A stretch of 64,000 bases of DNA from the NCBI RefSeq assembly GCF_022829385.1, contig NZ_JAKSXX010000165.1, positions 354,988 to 418,987 of the forward strand, in the 5' to 3' direction. This stretch comes from Methylobacterium sp. J-070 (lineage in GTDB: Bacteria; Pseudomonadota; Alphaproteobacteria; Rhizobiales; Beijerinckiaceae). The stretch's first letter is position 1; each line of letters opens with the position of its first letter. Both the position numbers and the translations under genes were made by a program. The notes under the pieces are model-generated. The model saw nothing but the letters and a program-made list of their open reading frames with translations. It searched no databases and was not told the origin of the DNA. Shown one piece after another: positions 53,949 to 62,471 of the stretch.

Positions 53949-54059
53949 CGGCGTCGCCCCGGCTGGACGCAGAGCGATCCGCCGCGCGGCGGCGAACGAG
54001 TCAACGCACGCGTCATGGAGCGTCTCCTTCCCGAATCGGCCTTCCAGCCGTTCTGATTA

Positions 54060-54100
54060 GTATGCAGGATATTGACAATTCCGCAATCCCGTATACGAAA
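54060..54100. promoter_or_regulatory. Divergent mad/mdc promoter region with a possible GntR operator
   Basis: This AT-rich island sits in the 226-base madL-mdcA gap (53949-54174). It holds the perfect palindrome CGTATACG (54090-54097), a TTGACA on the plus strand (54072-54077), and on the minus strand TTGCGG and TACTAA 18 bases apart. GTATAC-centred palindromes are common operators of FCD-type GntR regulators, so the nearby regulator could control both directions from here. Confidence 0.45.
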
Positions 54101-54174
54101 CTGTGATCGATGACCCATTGGAAATACCGGACGCGGCACTAAATTGCGTTCGGCATATCGGCGGGGGTTCGCGG

Positions 54175-55821
54175 ATGACCGAGTGGCGCAGAGAGAAGCT
54201 GGCACGCGAGGCCCGCATCGAGGCCGGTCGGGTCCATGCCGCCGGCAAGGTGGTCCCGGCCGGCACCGCGGTGGCGCTCCTGGAGGCGGTCCTTCGGCCG
54301 GGCGACCGGGTCTGCCTCGAGGGCGACAACCAGAAGCAGGCCGACTGCCTCGCCCGGGCGCTCAGCGCCTGCGATCCCGAGACCATCCACGACCTGCACA
54401 TGGTCCAGTCGGGGATCGTCCTGCCGGAACACCTCGACGTGTTCGAGACCGGCATCGCCAAGCGGCTGGATTATTCCTATTCCGGCCCCCAGGGCGCGCG
54501 CATCGCCAAGATGCTCTACGGCGGCCAGATCCAGCTCGGGGCGGTGCATACCTACCTCGAGCTGTTCGCCCGCTACTTCGTCGACCTGACGCCGAACGTG
54601 GCGCTGATCGCGGGCGTCTCGGCCGACCGGGACGGCAACCTCTATACCGGGCCCAACACCGAGGACACGCCCACCGTTGTGGAGGCGACCGCCTTCAAGA
54701 ACGGGGTCGTCATCGCGCAGGTCAACGAGATCGTCGACAAGGTCCCGCGGGTCGACATCCCGGGCGACCGGATCGACTTCGTGGTCGAGGCCGACACGCC
54801 GTTCTACGTCGAGCCGCTCTTCACCCGCGACCCGGCGGCCATGACCGAGACGCAGATCCTGATCGCCATGATGGCGATCAAGGGAATCTACGCCGAGTAC
54901 GGCATCCGCCGGCTCAACCACGGCATCGGCTTCGGGACCGCGGCCATCGAGCTATTGCTGCCGACCTACGGCGAGAAGCTCGGCCTGAAGGGCAAGATCG
55001 CCACCCACTGGGCGCTCAACCCGCACCCGACCCTGATCCCCGCGATCGAATCCGGTTGGGTCAAGCAGATCCACTGCTTCGGCTCCGAGGTCGGCATGGA
55101 CCGCTACATCCGCGCGCGGCCGGACGTCTTCTTCACCGGGGCGGATGGCAGCCTGCGCTCGAACCGGGCCTTCTGCCAGACCGCCGGCCTGTACGCCTGC
55201 GACATGTTCATCGGGGCGACGCTCCAGATCGACCTGATGGGCCATTCCTCGACGATCACGCAGTCGCGGGTCGCCGGGTTCGGGGGTGCACCCAATATGG
55301 GCTCCGACCCGCACGGCCGCCGCCATCCGTCCGACGCCTGGATGAAGGCGGGCCGCGAGGGAGAGATCGTCGGCGACCCCGCCCTGATGCGCGGGCGCAA
55401 GCTCGTGGTGCAGCTGGTCGAGACCTTCGGCGACAAGCTGGTCCCCACCTTCGTGGAGAGGCTCGACGCCCTCGAACTGGCGAAGACGATCGGGCTCGAA
55501 CTGGCGCCGGTGATGATCTACGCCGACGACGTGACCCATATCGTCACCGAGGAGGGCATCGCCAACCTGCTTCTCTGCCGGAACGCCGACGAGCGCGAGC
55601 AGGCGATCCGCGGGGTGGCGGGCTACACGGAGGTCGGTCGCGGCCGCGACCGGGCGAAGGTCGAGGCGCTGCGGGCGCGGGGCGTCATCCGCCGCCCGGA
55701 GGATCTCGGCATCGAGCCGCTCGACGCGGACCGGGCGCTCCTCGCCGCGAAGTCGATCAAGGATCTCGTACACTGGTCCGGCGGGCTCTACGAGCCGCCG
55801 GCCCGGTTCCGGAATTGGTGA
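54175..55821 (+). CDS. mdcA: Malonate decarboxylase, alpha subunit
   Basis: About 548 residues. MdcA exchanges acetyl for malonyl on the acyl-carrier protein (acetyl-S-ACP:malonate ACP transferase). GKVVPAGTAVALLEAVLRPG and VCLEGDNQKQADCLARALSA are N-terminal blocks; DLTPNVALIAGVSADRDGNL, LNHGIGFGTAAIELLLPTYG and GHSSTITQSRVAGFGGAPNM are the CoA-transferase-like core. The frame opens at 54103, but the ATG at 54175 gives the family length. It is the first gene of mdcACDEGH, all on the plus strand. Confidence 0.95.
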   Translation: MTEWRREKLAREARIEAGRVHAAGKVVPAGTAVALLEAVLRPGDRVCLEGDNQKQADCLARALSACDPETIHDLHMVQSGIVLPEHLDVFETGIAKRLDYSYSGPQGARIAKMLYGGQIQLGAVHTYLELFARYFVDLTPNVALIAGVSADRDGNLYTGPNTEDTPTVVEATAFKNGVVIAQVNEIVDKVPRVDIPGDRIDFVVEADTPFYVEPLFTRDPAAMTETQILIAMMAIKGIYAEYGIRRLNHGIGFGTAAIELLLPTYGEKLGLKGKIATHWALNPHPTLIPAIESGWVKQIHCFGSEVGMDRYIRARPDVFFTGADGSLRSNRAFCQTAGLYACDMFIGATLQIDLMGHSSTITQSRVAGFGGAPNMGSDPHGRRHPSDAWMKAGREGEIVGDPALMRGRKLVVQLVETFGDKLVPTFVERLDALELAKTIGLELAPVMIYADDVTHIVTEEGIANLLLCRNADEREQAIRGVAGYTEVGRGRDRAKVEALRARGVIRRPEDLGIEPLDADRALLAAKSIKDLVHWSGGLYEPPARFRNW

Positions 55822-55872
55822 GCCTCTGCCCTCGGACTTGGGGAAGCGGAACCGCGCTGAAGGAGCTGCCGG

Positions 55873-56181
55873 ATGGAATCCCTGACCTTTCGCCACACGA
55901 CGAAGACGCCGCTGCCGGGCTCGGTGCCGAGCGCGATCACCGGCGTGGTCGCCTCCGGCAATCTCGAGATCCTCCTGGAGCGGGTCCTGCCGACGGATGT
56001 CTGCGAGGTCGCGATCGAGACCCCGATCGCCGGCTACGGCGATGTCTGGGAGGCCGTCGTGGCGGATTTCGTCGCGCGGGCGCAGCCGGGCGGGCTGCGC
56101 ATCAGCATCAATGACGGCGGTGCGCGTCCCGACACCGTATCCCTGCGCCTGCTCCAGGGCGCACGGCTGATGGAGGCCTGA
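55873..56181 (+). CDS. mdcC: Malonate decarboxylase acyl-carrier protein (delta subunit)
   Basis: A 102-residue ACP with an unusual phosphoribosyl-dephospho-CoA group. The attachment serine is Ser28 in ITGVVASGNLEILLE. Other blocks match the CitD/MdcC family: CEVAIETPIAGYGDVWEAVV and LRISINDGGARPDTVSLRL. ATG with GGAG about 10 bases upstream. mdcB, which normally precedes mdcC, is absent: only 51 bases separate it from mdcA. Confidence 0.95.
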   Translation: MESLTFRHTTKTPLPGSVPSAITGVVASGNLEILLERVLPTDVCEVAIETPIAGYGDVWEAVVADFVARAQPGGLRISINDGGARPDTVSLRLLQGARLMEA

Positions 56182-56183
56182 CC

Positions 56184-57113
56184 ATGGCCGGCACCCGCGC
56201 CGCGCGCATCGATCCGGACACCGTGAGCTGGTACGAGGCCACGGCCCGCCAGCGCGTCAGGGCCCTGGTCGATCCCGGAAGCTTTCGCGAGTTCCTCGGT
56301 CCGACCGAGCGCCGCATGAGCCCGCATCTGCCGCTGTTCGATCTGCCCCGCGCCTTCGACGACGGCATCGTGGTGGGCCGGGCAGACCTCGACGGCGGCC
56401 CGGTCCTGATCGCCGCCCAGGAAGGCCGATTCATGGGCGGGGCGTTCGGCGAGGTCCACGGCGGCAAGCTGGTCGGCCTGCTCCGCGCGGCGCTCGAGCT
56501 GAAGCCCACGGCCGTGTTGATCCTGTTCGATACCGGCGGCGTCCGCCTCCAGGAGGCCAATGCCGGCGAGACCGCCATCGCCGAGGCGATGCGGGCGATC
56601 GTCGATGTCCGGGCGGCCGGGATCCCGGTGATCGGGCTGATCGGCGGCCGGGCCGGCTGCTACGGCGGCGGCGGCCTCATCGCCGGCACCTGCTCGCGGC
56701 TCGCCGTCTCGGAGGGCGGCCGGATCTCGGTGTCGGGTCCCGAAGTGATCGAGACCAACAAGGGCGCGGAGGAGTTCGATTCCCGCGACCGGGCGCTGGT
56801 CTGGCGGACGATGGGCGGCAAGCACCGCCGGCTGATCGGCGGCGCCGATGCCTTCTGCGCCGACACGGTCGCGGCGTTCCGGCACGCGGCGCTCGATCTG
56901 ATCCGCCGGGCCCCGACCTTCGACCTCGCCACCCTCGACGCCGAGCAGGCGCGGCTCGAGTCCCGGATCGCGCGCTTCGGCGAGTGCCGGGACGCCACGG
57001 ACGTGTGGGCACGGCTCGGGGTCAACGACCCGGAGGCCGTACCCGCCATGGATACGCGCGCCTTCGACGAGACCGTGTCACGGGTGGGGGACGCCGATCA
57101 TGACGCTCGCTGA
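56184..57113 (+). CDS. mdcD: Malonate decarboxylase, beta subunit
   Basis: A 309-residue carboxyltransferase-type subunit that, with MdcE, decarboxylates malonyl-S-ACP to acetyl-S-ACP and carbon dioxide without biotin. VSWYEATARQRVRALVDPGS, IAAQEGRFMGGAFGEVHGGK and the oxyanion loop GGRAGCYGGGGLIAGTCSRL are visible, as is RISVSGPEVIETNKGAEEFD. It begins 2 bases after mdcC and overlaps mdcE by 14. Confidence 0.95.
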   Translation: MAGTRAARIDPDTVSWYEATARQRVRALVDPGSFREFLGPTERRMSPHLPLFDLPRAFDDGIVVGRADLDGGPVLIAAQEGRFMGGAFGEVHGGKLVGLLRAALELKPTAVLILFDTGGVRLQEANAGETAIAEAMRAIVDVRAAGIPVIGLIGGRAGCYGGGGLIAGTCSRLAVSEGGRISVSGPEVIETNKGAEEFDSRDRALVWRTMGGKHRRLIGGADAFCADTVAAFRHAALDLIRRAPTFDLATLDAEQARLESRIARFGECRDATDVWARLGVNDPEAVPAMDTRAFDETVSRVGDADHDAR

Positions 57114-57816
57114 GATCCTGGCCTCCCTGTTCCCGAGCGGGCACGCCGTCGCGGTGCAGGACGGGCTCGTGACCGGAAGCGGGCCGTTCGAGGGCGGCAC
57201 GATGCACGTCGTGGGCATCGACGGCGACACGCCCCTCGGGGTCGAGGGCGCCGCGACCCTGTCCCGGGCGGTGCTCGACGCGGTGCGCACGGGCGACCGG
57301 GCGCCGATCCTGGTGGCGGTCGATTCCGACAGCCAGCGGATGAGCCGGCGGGACGAGCTTCTCGGCCTGAACGAGTGTCTCGCGCACCTCGCCAAGACGT
57401 TGCTGCTCGCCGACCGGTCGGGCCATCCGACGATCGGGCTGATCTACGGCCATTCCGCCGCCGGGGCCTTCATCGCCACCGCACTCGCGACCCGGGTGCT
57501 GGTGGCGCTGCCGGGCGCCGAGCCGAGCGTCATGGACCTGCCCTCGGTGGCCCGCGTCACCAAGCTGCCCCTGGACAAGCTCCAGGAGATGGCGAAGACG
57601 ACGCCGGTCTTCGCGCCGGGCCTCGACAACATGGTGGCGACCGGCGCCGTCCACGTGGTCCTGGATCCGGCGCGACCCCTGGCCGGCCAGATCCGTGACG
57701 TCATCGACGGGATGCAGCCCGGCGACGTGCGCGACCGCCTCGGCGCGGAGCGCGGCGGGCGGCCGGTGGCGCGCGCCGTCGCGGCCGCTGTGATCGACCA
57801 GGCCCGTCTTGGCTGA
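57100..57816 (+). CDS. mdcE: Malonate decarboxylase, gamma subunit
   Basis: A 238-residue partner of MdcD in the decarboxylation step. PILVAVDSDSQRMSRRDELL, GLIYGHSAAGAFIATALATR and PSVMDLPSVARVTKLPLDKL are family blocks. It starts inside the end of mdcD and overlaps the TTG of mdcG by 8 bases, so translation is coupled along the operon. Confidence 0.95.
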   Translation: MTLAEILASLFPSGHAVAVQDGLVTGSGPFEGGTMHVVGIDGDTPLGVEGAATLSRAVLDAVRTGDRAPILVAVDSDSQRMSRRDELLGLNECLAHLAKTLLLADRSGHPTIGLIYGHSAAGAFIATALATRVLVALPGAEPSVMDLPSVARVTKLPLDKLQEMAKTTPVFAPGLDNMVATGAVHVVLDPARPLAGQIRDVIDGMQPGDVRDRLGAERGGRPVARAVAAAVIDQARLG

Positions 57817-58468
57817 GGCCTACGCGCGCCACGATCTCGTCCGGGTCGATCCGGGGGCCTGGGCGGCGTGGCTCGGCACGCGGACCGACCTCGCTGGCCT
57901 GCGCCATCTCGGCGGCTGGGCCGCGTCCGGCCGGCCCCTGGTCGTCCGCCGCCGGATGCCGGGCGAGGGCACCGATCTGGTTCCCCTCGGACTGCCCCTG
58001 CCGCCCGAGGACGGCAAGAGGCGGATCGGCCTGGCGCTCCCGCCGGCCGCGCTGACACCCTCGGCTCCGCCAAACCTCGCCGACGTCGCCGGCCATGCGC
58101 CGCTGCTTTGGCAGCCGACCGTCGAGGCCCTGGTGGGGATCGGGCGGGCCCATGCGGTCGTGCCGCGGCCGTTCGGCGCGCTGCTCTGGCAGGCCGTCAC
58201 CGGCCTGGCCTACCTGAGCCCGGCTTCCGATCTCGACCTGCTCTGGCCCTGCCGGGATGCGGTCCCGGCCGGCCTGCTCGACGCGATTCGCGCCGTCGCG
58301 GACGCGGCACCCATGCGCATCGACGGAGAGATCCTGCTTCCGAACGGCGCCGGCCTGCACTGGCGGGAGCTGCACGCGGCACCGGACGGCGGATCGGTGC
58401 TGGCGAAGTTCCCGGACAGGCTGGCGCTCACGCCCGTCGCAAACCTGCGCGGCCCGGTCCCCGCATGA
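57809..58468 (+). CDS. mdcG: Malonate decarboxylase holo-ACP synthase (phosphoribosyl-dephospho-CoA transferase)
   Basis: A 219-residue nucleotidyltransferase that attaches the prosthetic group to Ser28 of MdcC. YARHDLVRVDPGAWAAWLG opens it. RPLVVRRRMPGEGTDLVPLG, ARPFGALLWQ-like RPFGALLWQAVTGLAYLSPA and SDLDLLWPC carry the catalytic aspartates, and IDGEILLPNGAGLHWREL is the C-terminal block. The start is TTG, overlapping mdcE. Its substrate needs MdcB, which is not encoded here. Confidence 0.92.
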   Translation: MAEAYARHDLVRVDPGAWAAWLGTRTDLAGLRHLGGWAASGRPLVVRRRMPGEGTDLVPLGLPLPPEDGKRRIGLALPPAALTPSAPPNLADVAGHAPLLWQPTVEALVGIGRAHAVVPRPFGALLWQAVTGLAYLSPASDLDLLWPCRDAVPAGLLDAIRAVADAAPMRIDGEILLPNGAGLHWRELHAAPDGGSVLAKFPDRLALTPVANLRGPVPA

Positions 58469-59391
58469 CCCTGGCGATCCTCCTGTCCGGCCAGGGCGGC
58501 CGGCACCCGGCGATGTTCGACCTCACGGCGGAGCAGCCGGAGGCGCAGGCGATCTTCGCCGCCGCCAAGCCTGTCCTCGGCGGCGTCGACCCGCGCGATG
58601 TCGCCCGGAGGGGCGGCGACGCCCTGCACGCGAACCGGACGGGCCAGATCCTGTGCTGCGTCGCGGCGCTCAGCGCCTGGCGGGCCCTCGGCTCCGCCCG
58701 ATCGGACCGTGCCATCGTGGCCGGGTACAGCATCGGCGATCTGGCGGCGTGGGGCGTCGGCGGCCGGCTCGAACCGGAGGACGTCCTGTCCCTCGCCGCC
58801 CGGCGCGCGGAGGCGATGGATGCGGCCTCCGGGACGGGCTTCGGGCTGGCCGGCATCCGCGGTCTTTCCCTCGACGCCCTCGCGCGACTCGCCGACCGGC
58901 ACGGATGTCACCTCGCCATCCGCAATGCCGCCGACAGCGGCGTGGTCGGCGGGCGCCGCCCGGCGCTGGAGGACCTGTGCCGCGCGGCGACAGGATCCGG
59001 GGCGCAGCGGGCGGTGGTTCTGCCGGTCCAGACCCCGTCGCACACGCCGCTCCTCGCGGCGGCCACGGACGCGTTCCGGGACGCGCTCGCCCGGACGACG
59101 CCGCAGCGCCCGCCGCCCGCCGCCCCCCGCCTCGTCAGCGGTCTCGACGGGGCGACCGTGTTCCGCGTCGCGGACGGTCTCGAGAAGCTCGCGCTCCAGA
59201 TCTCGCATACCCTCGACTGGGCCGCGTGCCTGGATGCCTGCCGCGAATACGGTGCGGACCGCGTGCTCGAACTGGGACCCGGCCACGCCCTGGCGACGAT
59301 GGCGCGCACGGCGCTGCCGGACGCCCGAGTCCACGCGCTCGAGGAGTTCCGGTCGATCGCGGGCGTGATCGACTGGCTCGGCAATGGCTGA
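58465..59391 (+). CDS. mdcH: Malonyl-CoA:ACP transacylase of malonate decarboxylase (epsilon subunit)
   Basis: A 308-residue FabD-like acyltransferase that primes the holo-ACP. LAILLSGQGGRHPAMFDL gives the GQGG motif, and IVAGYSIGDLAAW the nucleophile Ser89 in GYSIG. Histidine in QTPSHTPLLAA and ELGPGHALATMARTAL completes the fold. ATGA overlap with mdcG. Last gene of the cluster; gmd starts 175 bases on, with no clear terminator between. Confidence 0.93.
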   Translation: MTLAILLSGQGGRHPAMFDLTAEQPEAQAIFAAAKPVLGGVDPRDVARRGGDALHANRTGQILCCVAALSAWRALGSARSDRAIVAGYSIGDLAAWGVGGRLEPEDVLSLAARRAEAMDAASGTGFGLAGIRGLSLDALARLADRHGCHLAIRNAADSGVVGGRRPALEDLCRAATGSGAQRAVVLPVQTPSHTPLLAAATDAFRDALARTTPQRPPPAAPRLVSGLDGATVFRVADGLEKLALQISHTLDWAACLDACREYGADRVLELGPGHALATMARTALPDARVHALEEFRSIAGVIDWLGNG

Positions 59392-59566
59392 GTTTGCCGG
59401 CCCGGTCCGGTAATCGTGGTCCGGCGCGACCGCTCTCCGCCCGGTCTTCAGGCCCCACGCCCCGGGGTGGCGCGGGACTTCGACAAGTCCTGGAGCCGGG
59501 CCCTCGCCTTGACGGGGATGCCGTCGCGGTCGTAGCAGCCGGGCGATACTGAAACAGGACGAGTTC

Positions 59567-60550
59567 ATGACGGCCAAGCGAGCGCTGATCACGGGAGTGA
59601 CGGGCCAGGATGGCGCGTATCTGGCGCAGTTCCTCCTGGAGAAGGGCTACGCGGTCACCGGGATCGTGCGCCGCTCCAGCCATGCCGGCGTGTTCGACCA
59701 CCGTCTGAAGTGGCTCGGCATCCTGGACGATGTCGAGCTGGTCGACGGCAACCTGCTCGACCCGTCCGCGCTGCTGCGGATCGTCCAGGCCGCCAAGCCC
59801 GACGAGATCTACAACCTCGCCGCCCAGTCGTTCGTCACGTCGTCCTGGCAGCAGCCGCTGCTCACCGGCCAGGTCACGGGCATCGGTGCGGTGAACATGC
59901 TGGAATGCCTGCGCTCGGTGGCCCCGCACGCGCGCTACTACCAGGCCTCGACCTCGGAGATGTTCGGGCTGATCCAGGAGGAGCGCCAGAGCGAGACGAC
60001 GCCGTTCTACCCGCGCTCGCCCTACGGCGTGGCCAAGCTCTACGCCCACTGGATGACGATCAACTACCGGGAGAGCTACGGGCTGCACGCCTCGAACGGC
60101 ATCCTGTTCAACCACGAGAGCCCGCTGCGCGGCGTCGAGTTCGTGACCCGCAAGGTCACCGACGCGGTGGCGCGGATCAAGCTCGGCAAGCAGAAGGAGC
60201 TGCGGCTCGGCAACATCGACGCCAAGCGCGACTGGGGGCACGCCCAGGACTACGTGCAGGCGATGTGGCTGATGCTGCAGCAGGACCGGCCGGACGATTA
60301 CGTGATCGCCACCGGGCGGACCACGACGGTGCGGGACATGTGCGCGATCGCGTTCAAGCATGTCGGCCTGAACATCGACGACCATCTGGTGATCGATCCG
60401 GCCCTGTTCCGGCCGGCGGAGGTCGAGGTGCTGCTGGGCAATCCCACCAAGGCGAAGACGACCTTCGGCTGGGAGGCGACGACCAGCCTCGAAGCGCTGA
60501 TCACCGAGATGGTCGACGCCGACATCAAGCGCCTCAGCGCCAACGCCTGA
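59567..60550 (+). CDS. gmd: GDP-mannose 4,6-dehydratase
   Basis: A 327-residue short-chain dehydrogenase/reductase converting GDP-mannose to GDP-4-keto-6-deoxymannose, precursor of fucose, rhamnose or perosamine in surface sugars. ALITGVTGQDGAYLAQFLLE is the NADP motif. EIYNLAAQSFVTSSWQQPL, STSEMFGLIQEERQSETTPF and YPRSPYGVAKLYAHWMTINY give the catalytic Ser/Thr, Glu and YxxxK. GILFNHESPLRG follows. Its usual partner, GDP-fucose synthase, is not adjacent, though a glycosyltransferase lies 2 kb away. Confidence 0.95.
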   Translation: MTAKRALITGVTGQDGAYLAQFLLEKGYAVTGIVRRSSHAGVFDHRLKWLGILDDVELVDGNLLDPSALLRIVQAAKPDEIYNLAAQSFVTSSWQQPLLTGQVTGIGAVNMLECLRSVAPHARYYQASTSEMFGLIQEERQSETTPFYPRSPYGVAKLYAHWMTINYRESYGLHASNGILFNHESPLRGVEFVTRKVTDAVARIKLGKQKELRLGNIDAKRDWGHAQDYVQAMWLMLQQDRPDDYVIATGRTTTVRDMCAIAFKHVGLNIDDHLVIDPALFRPAEVEVLLGNPTKAKTTFGWEATTSLEALITEMVDADIKRLSANA

Positions 60551-60614
60551 TCGGGTCTCGCCGCGGCCCGCATCCGGTCCATATGGCGCGCATCCGCTGA
60601 CGGAGAGGCGCGCC

Positions 60615-62096
60615 GTGAAGACCTATCAGCTCTATATCGACGGCCAGCACGTCGACCCGGTCGAGGGCTCGTGGTTCGAGTCGATCGATCCCTATCGGGG
60701 CGAACCCTGGGCCCGGATACCCCGTGCCGGGCGTGCCGACGTCGACCGCGCGGTCGCCGCGGCAAAGCACGCCATGTGGGAGGGCCCCTGGGCCACCATG
60801 ACCGCCTCGGCCCGCGGCAAGGTCCTGCGCCGGATCGGCGACCTCGTGGAGCGCGACGCGAAGGCGCTCGCCGAGGTCGAGGTCCGCGACAACGGCAAGC
60901 TGTTCGCCGAGATGTACGGCCAGACCCGCTACCAGCCGGAATGGTGGTGGTACTATGCGGGCCTCGCCGACAAGGTCGAGGGCGCCCAGGTGCCGATCGA
61001 CAAGCCCGAGACCTTCGCGTTCACCCGGCACGAGCCGGTGGGCGTGGTCGGGGCGCTGACCGCCTGGAACTCGCCGCTGCTGTTCGTGGCCTGGAAATGC
61101 GCCCCGGCCCTCGCGGCCGGCTGCGCGGTGGTGGTGAAGCCCTCCGAATTCGCCTCCGCCAGCACGCTGGAATTCGCCCGCCTGACCAAGGAGGCCGGGC
61201 TCCCGGACGGGATGTTCAACGTGGTGACCGGCTTCGGCGGCGAAGCGGGGTCCGCGATCGTCGAGCATCCCGACGTCGCCAAGATCACCTTCACCGGCTC
61301 CGACGTTACCGGCGCCAAGGTCTACGAGGCGGCCGCGCGCCAGATCAAGCGCGTGTCGCTGGAGCTCGGCGGCAAGTCGCCCAACATCGTCTTCGTCGAT
61401 GCCGACCTGAAGGCCGCCGCCGCGGGCGCGATCTCCGGCATCTTCGCCGCCACCGGGCAGACCTGCATCGCCGGTTCCCGGCTGCTGGTCCAGAACAGCA
61501 TCCGCGAGGACTTCGTCGAGCGGCTGATCGCGCTGGCGCGGACCGCCAAGCTCGGCGACCCGATGCAGGCCGACACCAACATCGGGCCGATCACCACGCC
61601 GCCTCAATACGCCAAGGTGCTCGACTACATCGCGCTGGCCAGGAGCGAGGGCGCGCGCTGCGTGTTCGGCGGGAACCCCGCCTCCGGGCCCGGGGTGCTG
61701 GGCGGCCAGTTCGTCGAGCCGACGATCTTCACCGGCGTCACCAACGACATGCGCATCGCCCAGGAGGAGGTCTTCGGACCGGTCCTGTCGATCATCGGCT
61801 TCGAGGATGAAGCGGAGGCGCTCAGGATCGGCAACGACGTAATCTACGGGCTCGCCGCGGGCGTCTGGACCCAGGATATCGGCCGCGCGCTGCGGATGTC
61901 GAAGGGCCTGCGGGCCGGGACCGTCTGGGTGAACACCTACCGGGCGGTGAGCTACATGATGCCGTTCGGCGGCATGAAGCGGTCGGGGATCGGCCGCGAG
62001 AGCGGCATCGAGTCGATCCGCGAGTTCCTCGAGACCAAGAGCGTGTGGATCTCCACGAGCCGCGAGACCCCCGACAACCCGTTCGTGATGCGCTGA
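60615..62096 (+). CDS. Aldehyde dehydrogenase family protein
   Basis: A 493-residue ALDH distinct from the one at 41.2 kb. QLYIDGQHVDPVEGSWFESI opens it, LTAWNSPLLFVAWKCAPALA and VVVKPSEFASASTLEFA bind NAD, VSLELGGKSPNIVFVDADLK has the base glutamate and ATGQTCIAGSRLLVQNSI the catalytic cysteine. Substrate cannot be read from sequence; the fold is close to betaine-/hydroxymuconic-semialdehyde-type enzymes. The start is GTG. It lies 64 bases after gmd on the same strand. Confidence 0.9.
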   Translation: MKTYQLYIDGQHVDPVEGSWFESIDPYRGEPWARIPRAGRADVDRAVAAAKHAMWEGPWATMTASARGKVLRRIGDLVERDAKALAEVEVRDNGKLFAEMYGQTRYQPEWWWYYAGLADKVEGAQVPIDKPETFAFTRHEPVGVVGALTAWNSPLLFVAWKCAPALAAGCAVVVKPSEFASASTLEFARLTKEAGLPDGMFNVVTGFGGEAGSAIVEHPDVAKITFTGSDVTGAKVYEAAARQIKRVSLELGGKSPNIVFVDADLKAAAAGAISGIFAATGQTCIAGSRLLVQNSIREDFVERLIALARTAKLGDPMQADTNIGPITTPPQYAKVLDYIALARSEGARCVFGGNPASGPGVLGGQFVEPTIFTGVTNDMRIAQEEVFGPVLSIIGFEDEAEALRIGNDVIYGLAAGVWTQDIGRALRMSKGLRAGTVWVNTYRAVSYMMPFGGMKRSGIGRESGIESIREFLETKSVWISTSRETPDNPFVMR

Positions 62097-62471
62097 GCCG
62101 GCTTCGCAGACGTGGCCGCCGGTTTTTCGGCGAGACCCTGCGACCCCACAGGGACCTGAACGGACGACGCGTCGGCCTGCCGACGCCAATCCGCTCAGGC
62201 GTCGTGGCGCCGCCGCGAGGGGGACGGCGGCCGGCAACGCCAGACCTACCGCGAGAAGCGGGTCGTCGGCCTGCGATCCGTGACCAGTTCGGACGGCGCC
62301 CGGTCGTTTTGCCGGATCGGCGCGTGCCAAAGCAGCGCAAGCGCGTCGTCGCCGGCCCGTCGACCCTGAACGGCCGCATCCGGGAAGATCGTCACCGCGA
62401 GGCGCCCGCGCTGCAGCGCGGCGATGCGGCCGCGCGTGTCGCCGCCGCCCAGCAACCGCGATCTCCGTACC
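62097..62471. other. Intergenic region between the aldehyde dehydrogenase and the glycosyltransferase
   Basis: About 375 bases between convergent genes. It holds several inverted repeats (for example CCGCGCTGCAGCGCGG near 62407) but no T-run terminator that I can define. Frames are open on both strands here, but none has a start, ribosome site or family similarity that would support a gene. Confidence 0.35.
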
